64,000 nt of DNA from Symsagittifera roscoffensis (lineage: Eukaryota > Xenacoelomorpha > Acoela > Convolutidae), in contig NC_087069.1 of the NCBI RefSeq assembly GCF_963678635.1, forward strand, positions 26,710,303 to 26,774,302, given 5' to 3'. The notes under the pieces were generated by a model that had not been told where the DNA came from, did no database searches, and saw nothing but the letters and a program-made list of their open reading frames with translations. Position numbers and translations under genes: made by a program. The first letter of the stretch is position 1; each line of letters opens with the position of its first letter. Positions 1 to 9,092 of this stretch are shown here, piece after piece.

Positions 1-1371
1 ATCTTTCACAACCATCGATGTTCCAAGCACTACACCAAAAAGCATAGAGTTAGCGTCTCCGCCCCTAAAACTTGCTTTTGCACATTTATCTAGTGCTAAT
101 TCCATTTTGTTTTCAGTTACCCACTGCTGAATTTTGTCCAGATCTTCTTGAATTTCAATTGATGTTTTTTTGATGGAAAGTAGTTTAAGATCATCCGCAA
201 AAATATATGGTTCAGAGAATTTGAGTACTTCAGGTAGGTCGTTAATAAAAATGCAAAAGAGCAGTGGTCCTAAAAGTGATCCTTGGGGAACACCACTAGT
301 GACTTCTAAAACTTTTGAGCTGATATTGTCTACTCGTACAAACTGTTTCCTGTTTTTCAAATAGTCATAGAGTACCTCTAACATGCAGCCTCCTATTCCT
401 ATAAGTGCAACTTTCTTAAGTAGATCAAAATGCGGAACTTTATCAAAGGCTTTTGCAAAGTCAGTGTAGAATGCTACAATTTCTGCGTTTGAGTCATTGT
501 CAAGCGCTTCATATATTTCTTTCAGGAAAGAGAGCATGTTTGTCAAAACTGATCCACCTTTAGTAAAACCGTGTTGATGTTTCGTCAAATACCAGGCAAA
601 GTAAGGGTACAGGTCTTTGTATATACATTTTTCAAGGACTTTGCTGTCAATATTTAATAGCGATACTGGTCGATAGTTGTTCACCATTTTTCGGTCACCT
701 TTTTTGTGAACAGGAGTAACTGCAGCTGTTTTCCATGAATCAGGTATTTTTCGTAGGCGTTTTACATTTCTCAAAAGTTTGTTCATCGGTTTGCATATAT
801 TGCGGTTCGTTTTCTGAAAAAAGCTAGGTGGCAACCCATTTGGGCCGCGTGACTTTGTTACGTCCAGAGTTGATAAAATCTCACTTACTGTCTTTTTCGA
901 TATATCAAAATTCGTTAACAAGGGATTTTCAAATTGAATATCTCTAATACTAAAACTTTCTTTAGGATTAAAAACTGAATGAAAGAAGTCGTTTTGCATG
1001 TTGACTTGTTCGTTTGGATTTGTGCTTTCAACTTCATCTTTTATGAGTAACTTAGGAAGACTTGTATGTTTATTCAAGTTCTTTAGGTGTTTAAAAATTA
1101 CATTAGTGTTCCGTGTTCTAAACAATTCCTCTTGGTAGTTTTTCCTGTCCGATTCCGATGATTCAGTTACTAAATTTTCAAACAGTTTAACTTGTTGTCT
1201 TCTGTAGTTGGTCGGTTTGAGTATACATGATTGCCGTTTTGTTTGTAACATTTTGATCAAATTTGAAGTGCTACTTGTTATCCAAGGTGGAAGTGATTTT
1301 CTATGTCTTGTTCTGAGAGGCACAAAACTCTTAATGATTTCATTCAAATATTGGGTGTAACCCTCATGCAT
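1..1371 (-). CDS. CR1-like reverse transcriptase domain, ORF2 C-terminal part, cut by window edge
   Basis: Reading the minus strand, this frame is open from about 1374 to the window edge with no stop. RT motifs appear in order: NYRPVSLL, the motif A segment FYTDFAKAFDKVPH (about 431-475), the motif B segment GVPQGSLLGPLLF (about 240-306) and the catalytic motif C FADDLK (about 184-210). In non-LTR elements such an RT copies the element RNA at a nicked target. The upstream endonuclease lies in another frame, so a one-base shift near 1370 separates the two domains. Spacing and sequence style fit the CR1/L2 group. The frame is otherwise undamaged, so this is one of the youngest elements in the window. 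Confidence 0.85.
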   Translation of the reverse strand, partial: MHEGYTQYLNEIIKSFVPLRTRHRKSLPPWITSSTSNLIKMLQTKRQSCILKPTNYRRQQVKLFENLVTESSESDRKNYQEELFRTRNTNVIFKHLKNLNKHTSLPKLLIKDEVESTNPNEQVNMQNDFFHSVFNPKESFSIRDIQFENPLLTNFDISKKTVSEILSTLDVTKSRGPNGLPPSFFQKTNRNICKPMNKLLRNVKRLRKIPDSWKTAAVTPVHKKGDRKMVNNYRPVSLLNIDSKVLEKCIYKDLYPYFAWYLTKHQHGFTKGGSVLTNMLSFLKEIYEALDNDSNAEIVAFYTDFAKAFDKVPHFDLLKKVALIGIGGCMLEVLYDYLKNRKQFVRVDNISSKVLEVTSGVPQGSLLGPLLFCIFINDLPEVLKFSEPYIFADDLKLLSIKKTSIEIQEDLDKIQQWVTENKMELALDKCAKASFRGGDANSMLFGVVLGTSMVVKD

Positions 1372-2183
1372 TTGTTAATGTTTGTGTGGCATACTGGTTC
1401 AAATGGGTTCTCGTTTATAAAATTGTTTATTCCTTCAAAATCGGCATTTCCAAAACTTCTAAAATTTTCCAAGTATGGTTTCGGCTCTGATACCGTGCAT
1501 TCAATAGACAACATTATGGCATTTTGATCTGAGCAGTCATAAATCTTGGAAACGTTAAAATCTTGTTCGGCACTTGTATAGCAATTCCGATAAAAGGCTA
1601 CGTCTAGTATGTTCTTCACACATGTTGGGAAATCTATCGCCTGCCTAAAGAGTCTATTTTCAAAAATTTGCAGTGTTTGGTTTTCTTCCTCGTCAGTACT
1701 GGTGAGGGTGTTCCAGTTTGTTTCTGGGAAATTTAAATCCCCACATAAGAAAAGCGGTTTGTTTTTAGGAATGGCTTTGATCAGTTGTTCAAATTCATGC
1801 ACTTTGTATCTGTAATTACTGTTTTTTGGCGGATTGTAGAATGAGCCAATTATCATTTCAGTTTGATGAAGTGTTATACTACATAGCACACATGAATCAG
1901 GAATGTCATGTTTGGTGGATAAGTCCTCGGTAATTAGACTATTCTTGACAGCTATTAGGCTGCCTCCGTGACAGTTTTTACCACTCACAATAGCTCTATC
2001 AGATCTATAGATGTTATATTCACTTAAAAAAAGCTCTGATGATTGAATATTCTCGTTAAGCCAAGTTTCGCTTAAGCATATGACATTAAAATTTCCAACT
2101 GCAATTGCATTTGCTAGCTTAGTTCTTCTCTCTATGTTGATTAGGCTTCTAGTATTTAGTTGCAGAATGTTCAGGAATCCTAG
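1344..2183 (-). CDS. AP-type endonuclease domain of CR1-like ORF2
   Basis: The frame begins directly after the ORF1 stop codon, in the same frame as ORF1, and carries apurinic-endonuclease-like landmarks: an ICLSETWL segment near the start, GGSLIAV, a GDLNFPETNW segment (metal-binding D and N) and SDQNAIML near the end, where the family usually has SDH. This domain nicks target DNA in CR1-like retrotransposons. The SDH to SDQ change may weaken catalysis. The frame terminates at 1344 because of a probable one-base indel near 1370; the RT continues in the next frame. No ATG lies near the beginning, which makes expression by readthrough from ORF1 an attractive idea. Confidence 0.8.
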   Translation of the reverse strand, partial: LGFLNILQLNTRSLINIERRTKLANAIAVGNFNVICLSETWLNENIQSSELFLSEYNIYRSDRAIVSGKNCHGGSLIAVKNSLITEDLSTKHDIPDSCVLCSITLHQTEMIIGSFYNPPKNSNYRYKVHEFEQLIKAIPKNKPLFLCGDLNFPETNWNTLTSTDEEENQTLQIFENRLFRQAIDFPTCVKNILDVAFYRNCYTSAEQDFNVSKIYDCSDQNAIMLSIECTVSEPKPYLENFRSFGNADFEGINNFINENPFEPVCHTNINKCMRVTPNI

Positions 2184-2204
2184 TCAATGCTGGGGTTCCT
2201 GAAC
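2169..2204 (-). promoter_or_regulatory. In-frame TGA-CTA stop inside a 9-bp hairpin between ORF1 and ORF2
   Basis: On the minus strand ORF1 ends with TGA followed by CTAG, and ORF2 continues in the same frame. TGA-CTA is the context known to favour stop-codon readthrough in animals and alphaviruses. The stop (2184-2186) lies in an 18-base loop flanked by a perfect inverted repeat, GTTCAGGAA (2196-2204) and TTCCTGAAC (2169-2177). What is seen is the in-frame stop, its context and the hairpin; the recoding role is inferred. Confidence 0.5.
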
Positions 2205-3080
2205 TTCAGTGTCAATAGTTACTTTCACACCATCATTGAACAATTCTAGATTCCTTATTTTCAGCTTTTCGCGAGGAACGCCTTCATCTAGTAGTTGTCT
2301 TCGTTTCTTAAGGATTTCGTTCTCTTTAATTGCACTCTCTTTGGTCAATGCTGGTAGCAGGTAGACCTCTTTTTCGACCAATTGTTCTCGCTTTTCTCGG
2401 CGTTTTGCTAGTACTAGTCGTGCTTCATGTTCGCTAGGTACAGTTACCAGCAGTGTTCTTGGCTTCATTCGATTACGATCAAATTTTCCCAGTCGTTTTA
2501 GTTCTATTATTTTCGGCTTCACTCCAATTATGTCTAGTATTTCGTTTACTTCGTCATTTGTTGGGACAAGGTTTTCTCCTTTTGTTTTCTCAGGGTCCTC
2601 TTTGACCCCTTGTATCCTAAAACTTTGATTTATGTTGTGATCAGAGTTAGATCTGGCAGCATGTTGAGTGGTTTGAGCTTGATTTATCCGGGTGGTGGTT
2701 TCAGCAGCTACAACGGCACTATAAGTTTTTTCCACTTTATCGCATGTCGTTTTCATTGAATTTCCAATTTTTTGATCTACTAAATCGGTAAGTCTTCTTT
2801 CCATGCTTTTAAGGCTTTCAGTTACATCAATGTTTGAGAGCTTCTCGTCTATGTTGGCCAGGGTTTTGCATCTTATAAAGTTGTCTCGTTCATTATTTTG
2901 CACACAAGTATTACAAAGCAACATGGCATTCGTCCCTAGTTCTTTTATTCCATTTATGGCCACTAGAGACAACCCAACACAAGTTGGTTCCAAATGCATT
3001 TGAGCGTTGCATGCGACACAAGTGTATGTTTTCTCGTTGCCGGCAAAGCCTCTTTTACATGTTTTGCAGTTTTTGCCCAT
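2184..3080 (-). CDS. CR1-like ORF1: PHD-type zinc finger, coiled coil and RRM-like region
   Basis: A 298-residue ORF with a real ATG at 3080. The N-terminus has a PHD-type C4HC3 pattern: C5, C8, C21, C24, H29, C34, C56, C59. Residues 80-130 are heptad-rich and likely coiled coil. Residues 150-290 resemble the nucleic-acid-binding region of CR1-like ORF1 proteins, with a KRLGKF segment, a PRTLLVTV segment, a run of basic and acidic helices and a KIRNLELFNDGVKV end. PHD fingers in CR1 ORF1 are established. The protein likely binds element RNA as a chaperone. It ends with TGA, directly continuous in frame with the endonuclease ORF. The esterase ORF lies about 150 bases upstream on the same strand. 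Confidence 0.8.
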   Translation of the reverse strand: MGKNCKTCKRGFAGNEKTYTCVACNAQMHLEPTCVGLSLVAINGIKELGTNAMLLCNTCVQNNERDNFIRCKTLANIDEKLSNIDVTESLKSMERRLTDLVDQKIGNSMKTTCDKVEKTYSAVVAAETTTRINQAQTTQHAARSNSDHNINQSFRIQGVKEDPEKTKGENLVPTNDEVNEILDIIGVKPKIIELKRLGKFDRNRMKPRTLLVTVPSEHEARLVLAKRREKREQLVEKEVYLLPALTKESAIKENEILKKRRQLLDEGVPREKLKIRNLELFNDGVKVTIDTEVQEPQH

Positions 3081-3111
3081 TTTTGCTTATACTATGGATA
3101 GAAAAACAGTT

Positions 3112-3215
3112 AAACCTGGTGGTTCCCGAAAAGGGGAGGCCTGTGGCTCACTCAGGGGAAAAAGAAGAAATAGACAAACCTGGTGGTTCCCGAAAAGGGG
3201 AGGCCTGCGGTTCAC
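3112..3215. repeat. 64-bp direct repeat between esterase ORF and ORF1
   Basis: The motif starting AAACCTGGTGGTTCCCG occurs at 3112 and again at 3176 (period 64), with the second unit incomplete. It lies between the esterase stop (3230) and the ORF1 start (3080), so it is part of the untranslated linker of the element. Confidence 0.75.
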
Positions 3216-3229
3216 TATTTCTACTTACG

Positions 3230-3817
3230 TTAATAGGGGCACTGACAGTTCTTGAAACGACACTCGTAATATACCAGATGTCCTTCTGTATTGCCGATGT
3301 TCGAATGTTTATCGTATAAGATTTTATTTTTGAGAATACTTTTAATGCCCTTCAGACCTTCTTCACTGAGGTGCACTTCGTCAGTTTTCAAATGATATGA
3401 GCTGTGGATTTTTTCACTCACTCCTCTAAACTTCCAAGTTCCTTTTATCTTTCTTAGGAATTCGTTTATTTTTGCAGATCGAGCTCGGTTCTCACTACGA
3501 TGAGGGATTCCGATGACGAAAACTTTTTTGGCTCGTTCACACAGCTCCTCGGCTAGCTTCGACAGTTCTTCAGCAATGTCGCCTGCAGGTATACTGGAGG
3601 GGTCTTTTCCGTTGAAGGCGTCGTTTCCGCCGATGAGCAGAGCGATGATGTTGAATTTGTCTTTCTCGGGTAAGAAGTTTTGGACCGCACCAATTCGGGC
3701 CCCAGGTAGGGACAAGATATTGAAATTTTGAAAATCAAGATGGCGTGCTTGAGAATCCGCAATCAGGAGATTTTTTGAAGATGATGTCTTGAGCAAGTGA
3801 TATCTTCTGTCGGACAT
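3230..3817 (-). CDS. SGNH/GDSL-like esterase ORF, copy 1
   Basis: From the ATG at 3817 the protein has about 195 residues and the full SGNH block pattern: block I IADSQA (nucleophile S22), block II LPGAR (G39), block III IGGND (N65) and block V DEVHL (D146, H149). All four catalytic positions are present, so an active hydrolase fold is plausible. Esterase domains in the 5' ORF region of CR1-like retrotransposons are known; the in vivo substrate is not. The ORF lies upstream of the PHD ORF1 on the same strand, which suggests one element with three modules. The last 25 residues differ from copy 2 because the tandem-duplication breakpoint (3314) falls inside the ORF. Confidence 0.8.
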   Translation of the reverse strand: MSDRRYHLLKTSSSKNLLIADSQARHLDFQNFNILSLPGARIGAVQNFLPEKDKFNIIALLIGGNDAFNGKDPSSIPAGDIAEELSKLAEELCERAKKVFVIGIPHRSENRARSAKINEFLRKIKGTWKFRGVSEKIHSSYHLKTDEVHLSEEGLKGIKSILKNKILYDKHSNIGNTEGHLVYYECRFKNCQCPY

Positions 3818-3964
3818 TTTATCGCGGGGCAACCATTGCTACCCCGGTAAACATTTCAAGTATCTGAAACTATTTAATAGAATTAAGACAGAATTGATAG
3901 AATTAAGACAGAGAAATCTGTGACAATAAAACTAAAACTAAAGTTTAATAGTTAGCTCTCTTTG

Positions 3965-4246
3965 TCAGTACCCCTCGCGCTGGTTGAGGCACGGCTTGGT
4001 TCTCTGTATGTACAATGCTTCCAAAGTCAGAAGTTTGTAATTGTCCGTACATTTATCTAAAATTTTGAAGTCTAACTGCTGGTTTTCGTCTCCACATGAC
4101 CTTGTGTGCATCCGACTGGTGAATCCTTTCTTCTATGCTCAGCAAAGCCGGTTCTGAAGTGTCGGATGGTCTGTCCGACGTAGCTGGATGAACACCCAGA
4201 ACACGTCAATTGATAAATAACACCACTTTGGAGCTCGGAAGGGGTA
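3965..4246 (-). pseudogene. Penelope-like GIY-YIG endonuclease domain, copy 1 (frameshifted)
   Basis: Same segment as 7886-8168 but with one T missing in GCATTCCGAC (copy 1 reads GCATCCGAC near 4111), which breaks the reading frame in mid-domain. The N-terminal CxxC linker and YVGQT motif and the C-terminal ALYIQ segment are present in different frames. Not functional as it stands. Confidence 0.75.
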
Positions 4247-4678
4247 GTAATACAATAAGTAGTAGTAGCCCTGTTTTTAGGAGTGACCCTGTTTTTAAGA
4301 AATGAGCCCTGTTTTTAAGTAGCCCTGTTTTTAAGAAATGAATCAATTAAAATGGGCCCTTCCGTCATGCGACGGTACGTGCACAAGTGTAACATTCGCC
4401 CGGAAGTACATATCGACGGAAAATAGAGCTAAGCTATAAACCGACAGGCCAGCGTCTAAACAGAGCTCTAAAGCTTTTCACCGTCTCTGCCAAAGCCAGT
4501 TCTTTTGGTGGTCTTTTCAACATCGGGTCGACAAAAACGTTACTGTTCTCCGGCTTCGAACAGAACGCTCGAATTAACTTACTTACATGCAAAATTAGTG
4601 AACTCATGGCTGGGTCTCAGTATCCCCGGACCACGAGGTCACTCCTAAAAACAGGGCTACTACTACTTATTGTATTAC
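4247..4678. repeat. 432-bp segment bounded by perfect 42-bp inverted repeats, copy 1
   Basis: Positions 4247-4288 and 4637-4678 are perfect reverse complements (GTAATACAATAAG... type ends). The interior begins with four CCCTGTTTTTA sub-repeats. The right arm also lies inside a longer dispersed repeat (see 4395-5170), so the pair may come from inverted duplication at an insertion junction rather than from a classical transposon. No clear target-site duplication is visible. Confidence 0.7.
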
Positions 4679-5170
4679 GATTGTTTTTGTTCAGTAGATA
4701 AAAATCATCATCTCCATCGAAGATGGATCAACCCTTTCCCTTAACTCCTAGCTTCTCATCGTCAGAAAATGAATCTAGATATTATTTAAATTCAATTCAG
4801 GGCATAACTAGGAAGCTAAGAGTTCGTATAAAAACAGTTTGAGTTCAAGTCTCAAGACCCCTCCGGATTCCTGAATCCGGGGAAATAACACCCTTATTTC
4901 CTCTCCCGAAGGCTTGTTTCCACCATTCACCGTTAGCTTGAATGGCCTTGCCACGATTGTAGCGACACAATCGTTGCAACTCGGAGCGGTCTCTGCTAAT
5001 ACTCTCTCGTCTTTCTCTATTTCTCGTCGGTTTTTCTCACAACTGTCGTGGTTGTTGTTTTCGCAACTACTACCGTTGTTCTACTTTTTTATGTGGATTT
5101 CTTCCAAAACGGCCGTTTTTGACGTTTCTCAGAAGTGTTACGTCACAATTCGAATTTTTAAAATTTAAGA
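4395..5170. repeat. Dispersed repeat family, copy in duplication unit 1
   Basis: This stretch recurs at 8317-9092, at 63296-64000 and, more diverged, at 58210-58780. Shared landmarks are ACATTCGCCCGG at the start, a CCATCGAAGATGG stem, a TATA-like GTATAAAAAC, the 8-bp stem palindrome CCGGATTCCTGAATCCGG (4863-4880) and TTGTAGCGACACAAT. It could be an LTR-like or 5' regulatory region of an unidentified element. Family identity is unknown. A short ORF is open only in the 63.9-kb copy. Confidence 0.65.
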
Positions 5171-5930
5171 ATTTCCGAATCCTTCAGCCTTCACAATTTG
5201 TCTAATCGTCTGCATAACACTGTTAATCCTCTAAAACTGCCAATTCGGAAGGTTAGCTGCTAGCCCTCCGTATTTTTCTTTTTTTCAATTCTGGTCGAAT
5301 GTCACATATTCCCCGGACAGCCCGGTCAATTTCCCCATTGAATCTCGTAGTCTAAGTAAAAATGGTACAGTGCCATCGAACAAAATTTACAAAATGCACT
5401 AAATCACCTTTATCCACGTCATATCGACTCACCGCAGAATATAAATGGCATCATACTACATCGCTATAGCCTTCCAAATTCGTTCACTAATCTGCACTTT
5501 CAAGGATATGACTTAGGGTTAGATAAAACATTTTTTCTGACTTCCAATGTCAATGCCCTGACTTAAAAAATTTTCTCCTAGGTTTTAAAAGCTGTTAGTT
5601 TGCAGGACAGTCCTGCCAACCAACAAGCTAAAATTATCCTTCTATGCTTCTTCCCTTTGGAAATTCTAGTTGTTATTGGTCCTGAATATTAAAATTAAGG
5701 AACTCTGTGGTTAGAAAGAACAATGAAATAATCTCCCTCTTCAAGAGATTATCCAAGTCTTTCATGTAACCACAAAGTGATCAGTCGTCTTAGTTGATTA
5801 AGAACAATCATGCAGGCTAGAATATTTAAATATACTCTTGACTCAAGCCTTTCGAAATAAATAGTAAGTGTCTCTAAAGCCACTAACTAAAATCAAAATG
5901 CAAATTTATAAATGCAACAAATTCTTTAAT
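5171..5930. other. No recognised feature (copy 1)
   Basis: AT-rich noncoding sequence, repeated almost unchanged at 9093-9849 except for a five-base deletion there. I see no ORF, RNA gene or repeat structure of note. Confidence 0.5.
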
Positions 5931-5932
5931 GT

Positions 5933-7163
5933 TCAAAACTCAACTAAATGTTTTCTTTCAGTTTCAATTACATATTGGTTGCTCAGTTTCTCACTTGAGT
6001 TTTTTGTCACACATATAAAACAATTGTGAGTTTTAACTTCTCCTCTTTCGTCAATTCTTTGTTTCTTCTTTTTTCGTCGTTTAGAAGTTCTAAAACTTCT
6101 AAATTCCTCTAAATTTCTTTCTTTTCGCATCTTGTCTTCCGGCCATTTGTCAATGCTCCATCTCCTCCTCCTGCGACATTGACTCTGCACTTTCAATTTC
6201 TGTGTCTTGCAACACATCGGTAGCTATTCTGACGCTGTTGGAAGCAGTCCTCCAACACTTCTGCTCTTCTACGCTTCGTTTACAACAAGGTAGGGGATCA
6301 ACGTTAGAATCTCTGTTCCTGCAGAAGCTGTTTTGGAGACACAACGTCACGTTTCTCTCCAAATCTTCCTTCAACATCTCTTCTTTCTCCCTTCCATCAC
6401 GTTCACTCGTCCTGGAGATTCTCTTTACGGCGGTGGTCACTGCATTCCGATGAGTTACAAAAGCTCTCCTGAAACCTCCTGCTCCAATGTCCAGCTGATA
6501 CGTAATGTACACTCTGCCGTGCTTTGACATATGCTTCTTGGCATATTCGTACAACCATGCAGTCATGTTGGCTCTAAACCATGGCATCAGTCGTCTTCTT
6601 GCCCATATCTTTTTCACTTCCATCGGAAGATTCAGAATCTTGCAAATTGTCTCAAAAAGATCTAAATCTTTTAGACAATCCCATTTCTGCAATTTTTCTC
6701 TCGTTGGTGCCTCCTGTCTATTGTTCTCCTTCACATGAGCTTCCAGCCATCGTATCGCCACCATAACTCCCACTATCACTATCTTTATGGGCCGTGATGA
6801 GTCTGGTAAACCGATGGAGAGCATCTCTCCACAGTCCCAGATCAACACCAGATTACTACGCCCGGGGTACCACCATGTTTGCAGCAAGCAATGGCAGGGA
6901 AACTCGTCATGTGTTAACATGATACTTCTCCAATTCCGCTTTCTCGAAGCTTCCAGTAGTGGTTCCACTTCCATAATCACTCGGTGAACTTCATCATTCT
7001 CATCTACTGTGTTGTAATCCGTAACGGTTGATCCTCTCTGTTTTTGTCTTTCAAAGTCACTGAAGTTCCCACTGACGTATCCCATGAACGTCTTTCCCAG
7101 TATTGATTCTAACTCCTCCTTGGATCTCTGGAACTGCTGAGAACATTTTGCACAGTAACTCAT
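5933..7163 (-). pseudogene. 3' part of unidentified multi-frame coding block, copy 1
   Basis: Two overlapping open frames: 337 codons (6150-7163) and, shifted, 94 codons (5933-6217). The first is rich in W, R and E with an acidic end; the second is strongly basic (several K/R runs) with one CxxC-like pair. Both are nearly identical to 9850-11080. The tandem-duplication breakpoint removes everything upstream of 7233, so this copy is 5' truncated. I do not recognise the family. GC content is clearly higher than in flanking DNA. See the fuller entry at 9850-12323. Confidence 0.5.
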
Positions 7164-7738
7164 AAGACTTTTCCGACATTCTCGCTAGTCTTACACACTT
7201 TGGCACTGAGAAGGCCTGATCCACGATCGTTCTCGTATAAGATTTTATTCTTGAGAATACTTTTAATGCCCTTCAGACCTTCTTCACTGAGGTGCACTTC
7301 GTCAGTTTTCAAATGATATGAGCTGTGGATTTTTTCACTCACTCCTCTAAACTTCCAAGTTCCTTTTATCTTTCTTAGGAATTCGTTTATTTTTGCAGAT
7401 CGAGCTCGGTTCTCACTACGATGAGGGATTCCGATGACGAAAACTTTTTTGGCTCGTTCACACAGCTCCTCGGCTAGCTTCGACAGTTCTTCAGCAATGT
7501 CGCCTGTAGGTATACTGGAGGGGTCTTTTCCGTTGAAGGCGTCGTTTCCGCCGATGAGCAGAGCGATGATGTTGAATTTGTCTTTCTCGGGTAAGAAGTT
7601 TTGGACCGCACCAATTCGGGCCCCAGGTAGGGACAAGATATTGAAATTTGGAAAATCAAGATGGCGTGCTTGAGAATCCGCAATCAGGAGATTTTTTGAA
7701 GATGATGTCTTGAGCAAGTGATATCTTCTGTCGGACAT
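7160..7738 (-). CDS. SGNH/GDSL-like esterase ORF, copy 2 with altered C-terminus
   Basis: Same esterase as 3230-3817 with IADSQA, LPGAR, IGGND and DEVHL blocks all intact; one visible change is Ala to Thr between blocks III and V. After the shared NKILY segment the C-terminus switches to unrelated residues because the tandem-duplication junction at 7234 joins it to the start of the other coding block. The catalytic core is complete, so the ORF could still fold. No PHD ORF1 follows it here, so it is separated from its element. Confidence 0.7.
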   Translation of the reverse strand: MSDRRYHLLKTSSSKNLLIADSQARHLDFPNFNILSLPGARIGAVQNFLPEKDKFNIIALLIGGNDAFNGKDPSSIPTGDIAEELSKLAEELCERAKKVFVIGIPHRSENRARSAKINEFLRKIKGTWKFRGVSEKIHSSYHLKTDEVHLSEEGLKGIKSILKNKILYENDRGSGLLSAKVCKTSENVGKVL

Positions 7739-7885
7739 TTTATCGCGGGGCAACCATTGCTACCCCGGTAAACATTTCAAGTATCTGAAACTATTTAATA
7801 GAATTAAGACAGAATTGATAGAATTAAGACAGAGAAATCTGTGACAATAAAACTAAAACTAAAGTTTAATAGTTAGCTCTCTTTG

Positions 7886-8168
7886 TCAGTACCCCTCGCG
7901 CTGGTTGAGGCACGGCTTGGTTCTCTGTATGTACAATGCTTCCAAAGTCAGAAGTTTGTAATTGTCCGTACATTTATCTAAAATTTTGAAGTCTAACTGC
8001 TGGTTTTCGTCTCCACATGACCTTGTGTGCATTCCGACTGGTGAATCCTTTCTTCTATGCTCAGCAAAGCCGGTTCTGAAGTGTCGGATGGTCTGTCCGA
8101 CGTAGCTGGATGAACACCAAGAACACGTCAATTGATAAATAACACCACTTTGGAGCTCGGAAGGGGTA
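7886..8168 (-). CDS. Penelope-like GIY-YIG endonuclease domain, intact fragment
   Basis: About 90 codons open with a GVIYQL (GIY) strand, a CSWC zinc-linker pair, YVGQT (YIG), an R at RTGFAEHR, an H/C pair in HTRSC, the catalytic glutamate in TLEALYIQ and the LNQ end. This matches the C-terminal nuclease of Penelope-like elements, which nicks DNA for insertion. The stop after NQREGY sits where such proteins normally end. The RT portion is not attached: the fragment is cut at 8168 by the 42-bp inverted-repeat segment. Copy 1 (3965-4246) has a frameshift; this copy does not. Confidence 0.85.
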
Positions 8169-8600
8169 GTAATACAATAAGTAGTAGTAGCCCTGTTTTT
8201 AGGAGTGACCCTGTTTTTAAGAAATGAGCCCTGTTTTTAAGTAGCCCTGTTTTTAAGAAATGAATCAATTAAAATGGGCCCTTCCGTCATGCGACGGTAC
8301 GTGCACAAGTGTAACATTCGCCCGGAAGTACATATCGACGGAAAATAGAGCTAAGCTATAAACCGACAGGCCAGCGTCTAAACAGAGCTCTACAGCTTTT
8401 CACCGTCTCTGCCAAAGCCAGTTCTTTTAGTGGTCTTTTCAACATCGGGTCGACAAAAACGTTACTGTTCTCCGGCTTCGAACAGAACGCTCGAATTAAC
8501 TTACTTACATGCAAAATTAGTGAACTCATGGCTGGGTCTCAGTATCCCCGGACCACGAGGTCACTCCTAAAAACAGGGCTACTACTACTTATTGTATTAC
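8169..8600. repeat. 432-bp segment bounded by perfect 42-bp inverted repeats, copy 2
   Basis: Second copy of 4247-4678, created by the 3.9-kb tandem duplication. Arms at 8169-8210 and 8559-8600. Confidence 0.7.
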
Positions 8601-9092
8601 GATTGTTTTTGTTCAGTAGATAAAAATCATCATCTCCATCGAAGATGGATCAACCCTTTCCCTTAACTCCTAGCTTCTCATCGTCAGAAAATGAATCTAG
8701 ATATTATTTAAATTCAATTCAGGGCATAACTAGGAAGCTAAGAGTTCGTATAAAAACAGTTTGAGTTCAAGTCTCAAGACCCCTCCGGATTCCTGAATCC
8801 GGGGAAATAACACCCTTATTTCCTCTCCCGAAGGCTTGTTTCCACCATTCACCGTTAGCTTGAATGGCCTTGCCACGATTGTAGCGACACAATCGTTGCA
8901 ACTCGGAGCGGTCTCTGCTAATACTCTCTCGTCTTTCTCTATTTCTCGTCGGTTTTTCTCACAACTGTCGTGGTTGTTGTTTTCGCAACTACTACCGTTG
9001 TTCTACTTTTTTATGTGGATTTCTTCCAAAACGGCCGTTTTTGACGTTTCTCAGAAGTGTTACGTCACAATTCGAATTTTTAAAATTTAAGA
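8317..9092. repeat. Dispersed repeat family, copy in duplication unit 2
   Basis: Same as 4395-5170 with isolated substitutions. It keeps the TATA-like GTATAAAAAC and the CCGGATTC-CT-GAATCCGG palindrome. Confidence 0.65.

Larger units (their letters stand above)
3314..7233. repeat. Tandem duplication, 3.9-kb unit, copy 1
   Basis: Copy 1 of a directly repeated 3920-base unit. It contains most of the esterase ORF, a Penelope nuclease fragment, the 42-bp inverted repeat, a dispersed repeat and the end of the unidentified coding block. CGTA is shared at both junctions (3314, 7234, 11151). Differences from copy 2 are few: scattered substitutions, a one-base indel near 4111 and a five-base indel near 5517. 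The duplication is therefore recent or an assembly artefact. Confidence 0.9.

Noticed and set aside
4247-4678. Cut-and-paste MITE with 42-bp terminal repeats
   Set aside because: The right arm continues the sequence of a longer dispersed repeat and no target-site duplication is evident.
4914-5168. 84-codon plus-strand hydrophobic ORF (copy at 8836-9090)
   Set aside because: It is open in both only because the two copies are nearly identical; it lies in the dispersed repeat and is not open in the other copies.
6202-6987. Plus-strand ORFs opposite the unidentified block (and copies at 10119-10904)
   Set aside because: Short, overlapping and antisense to longer frames.
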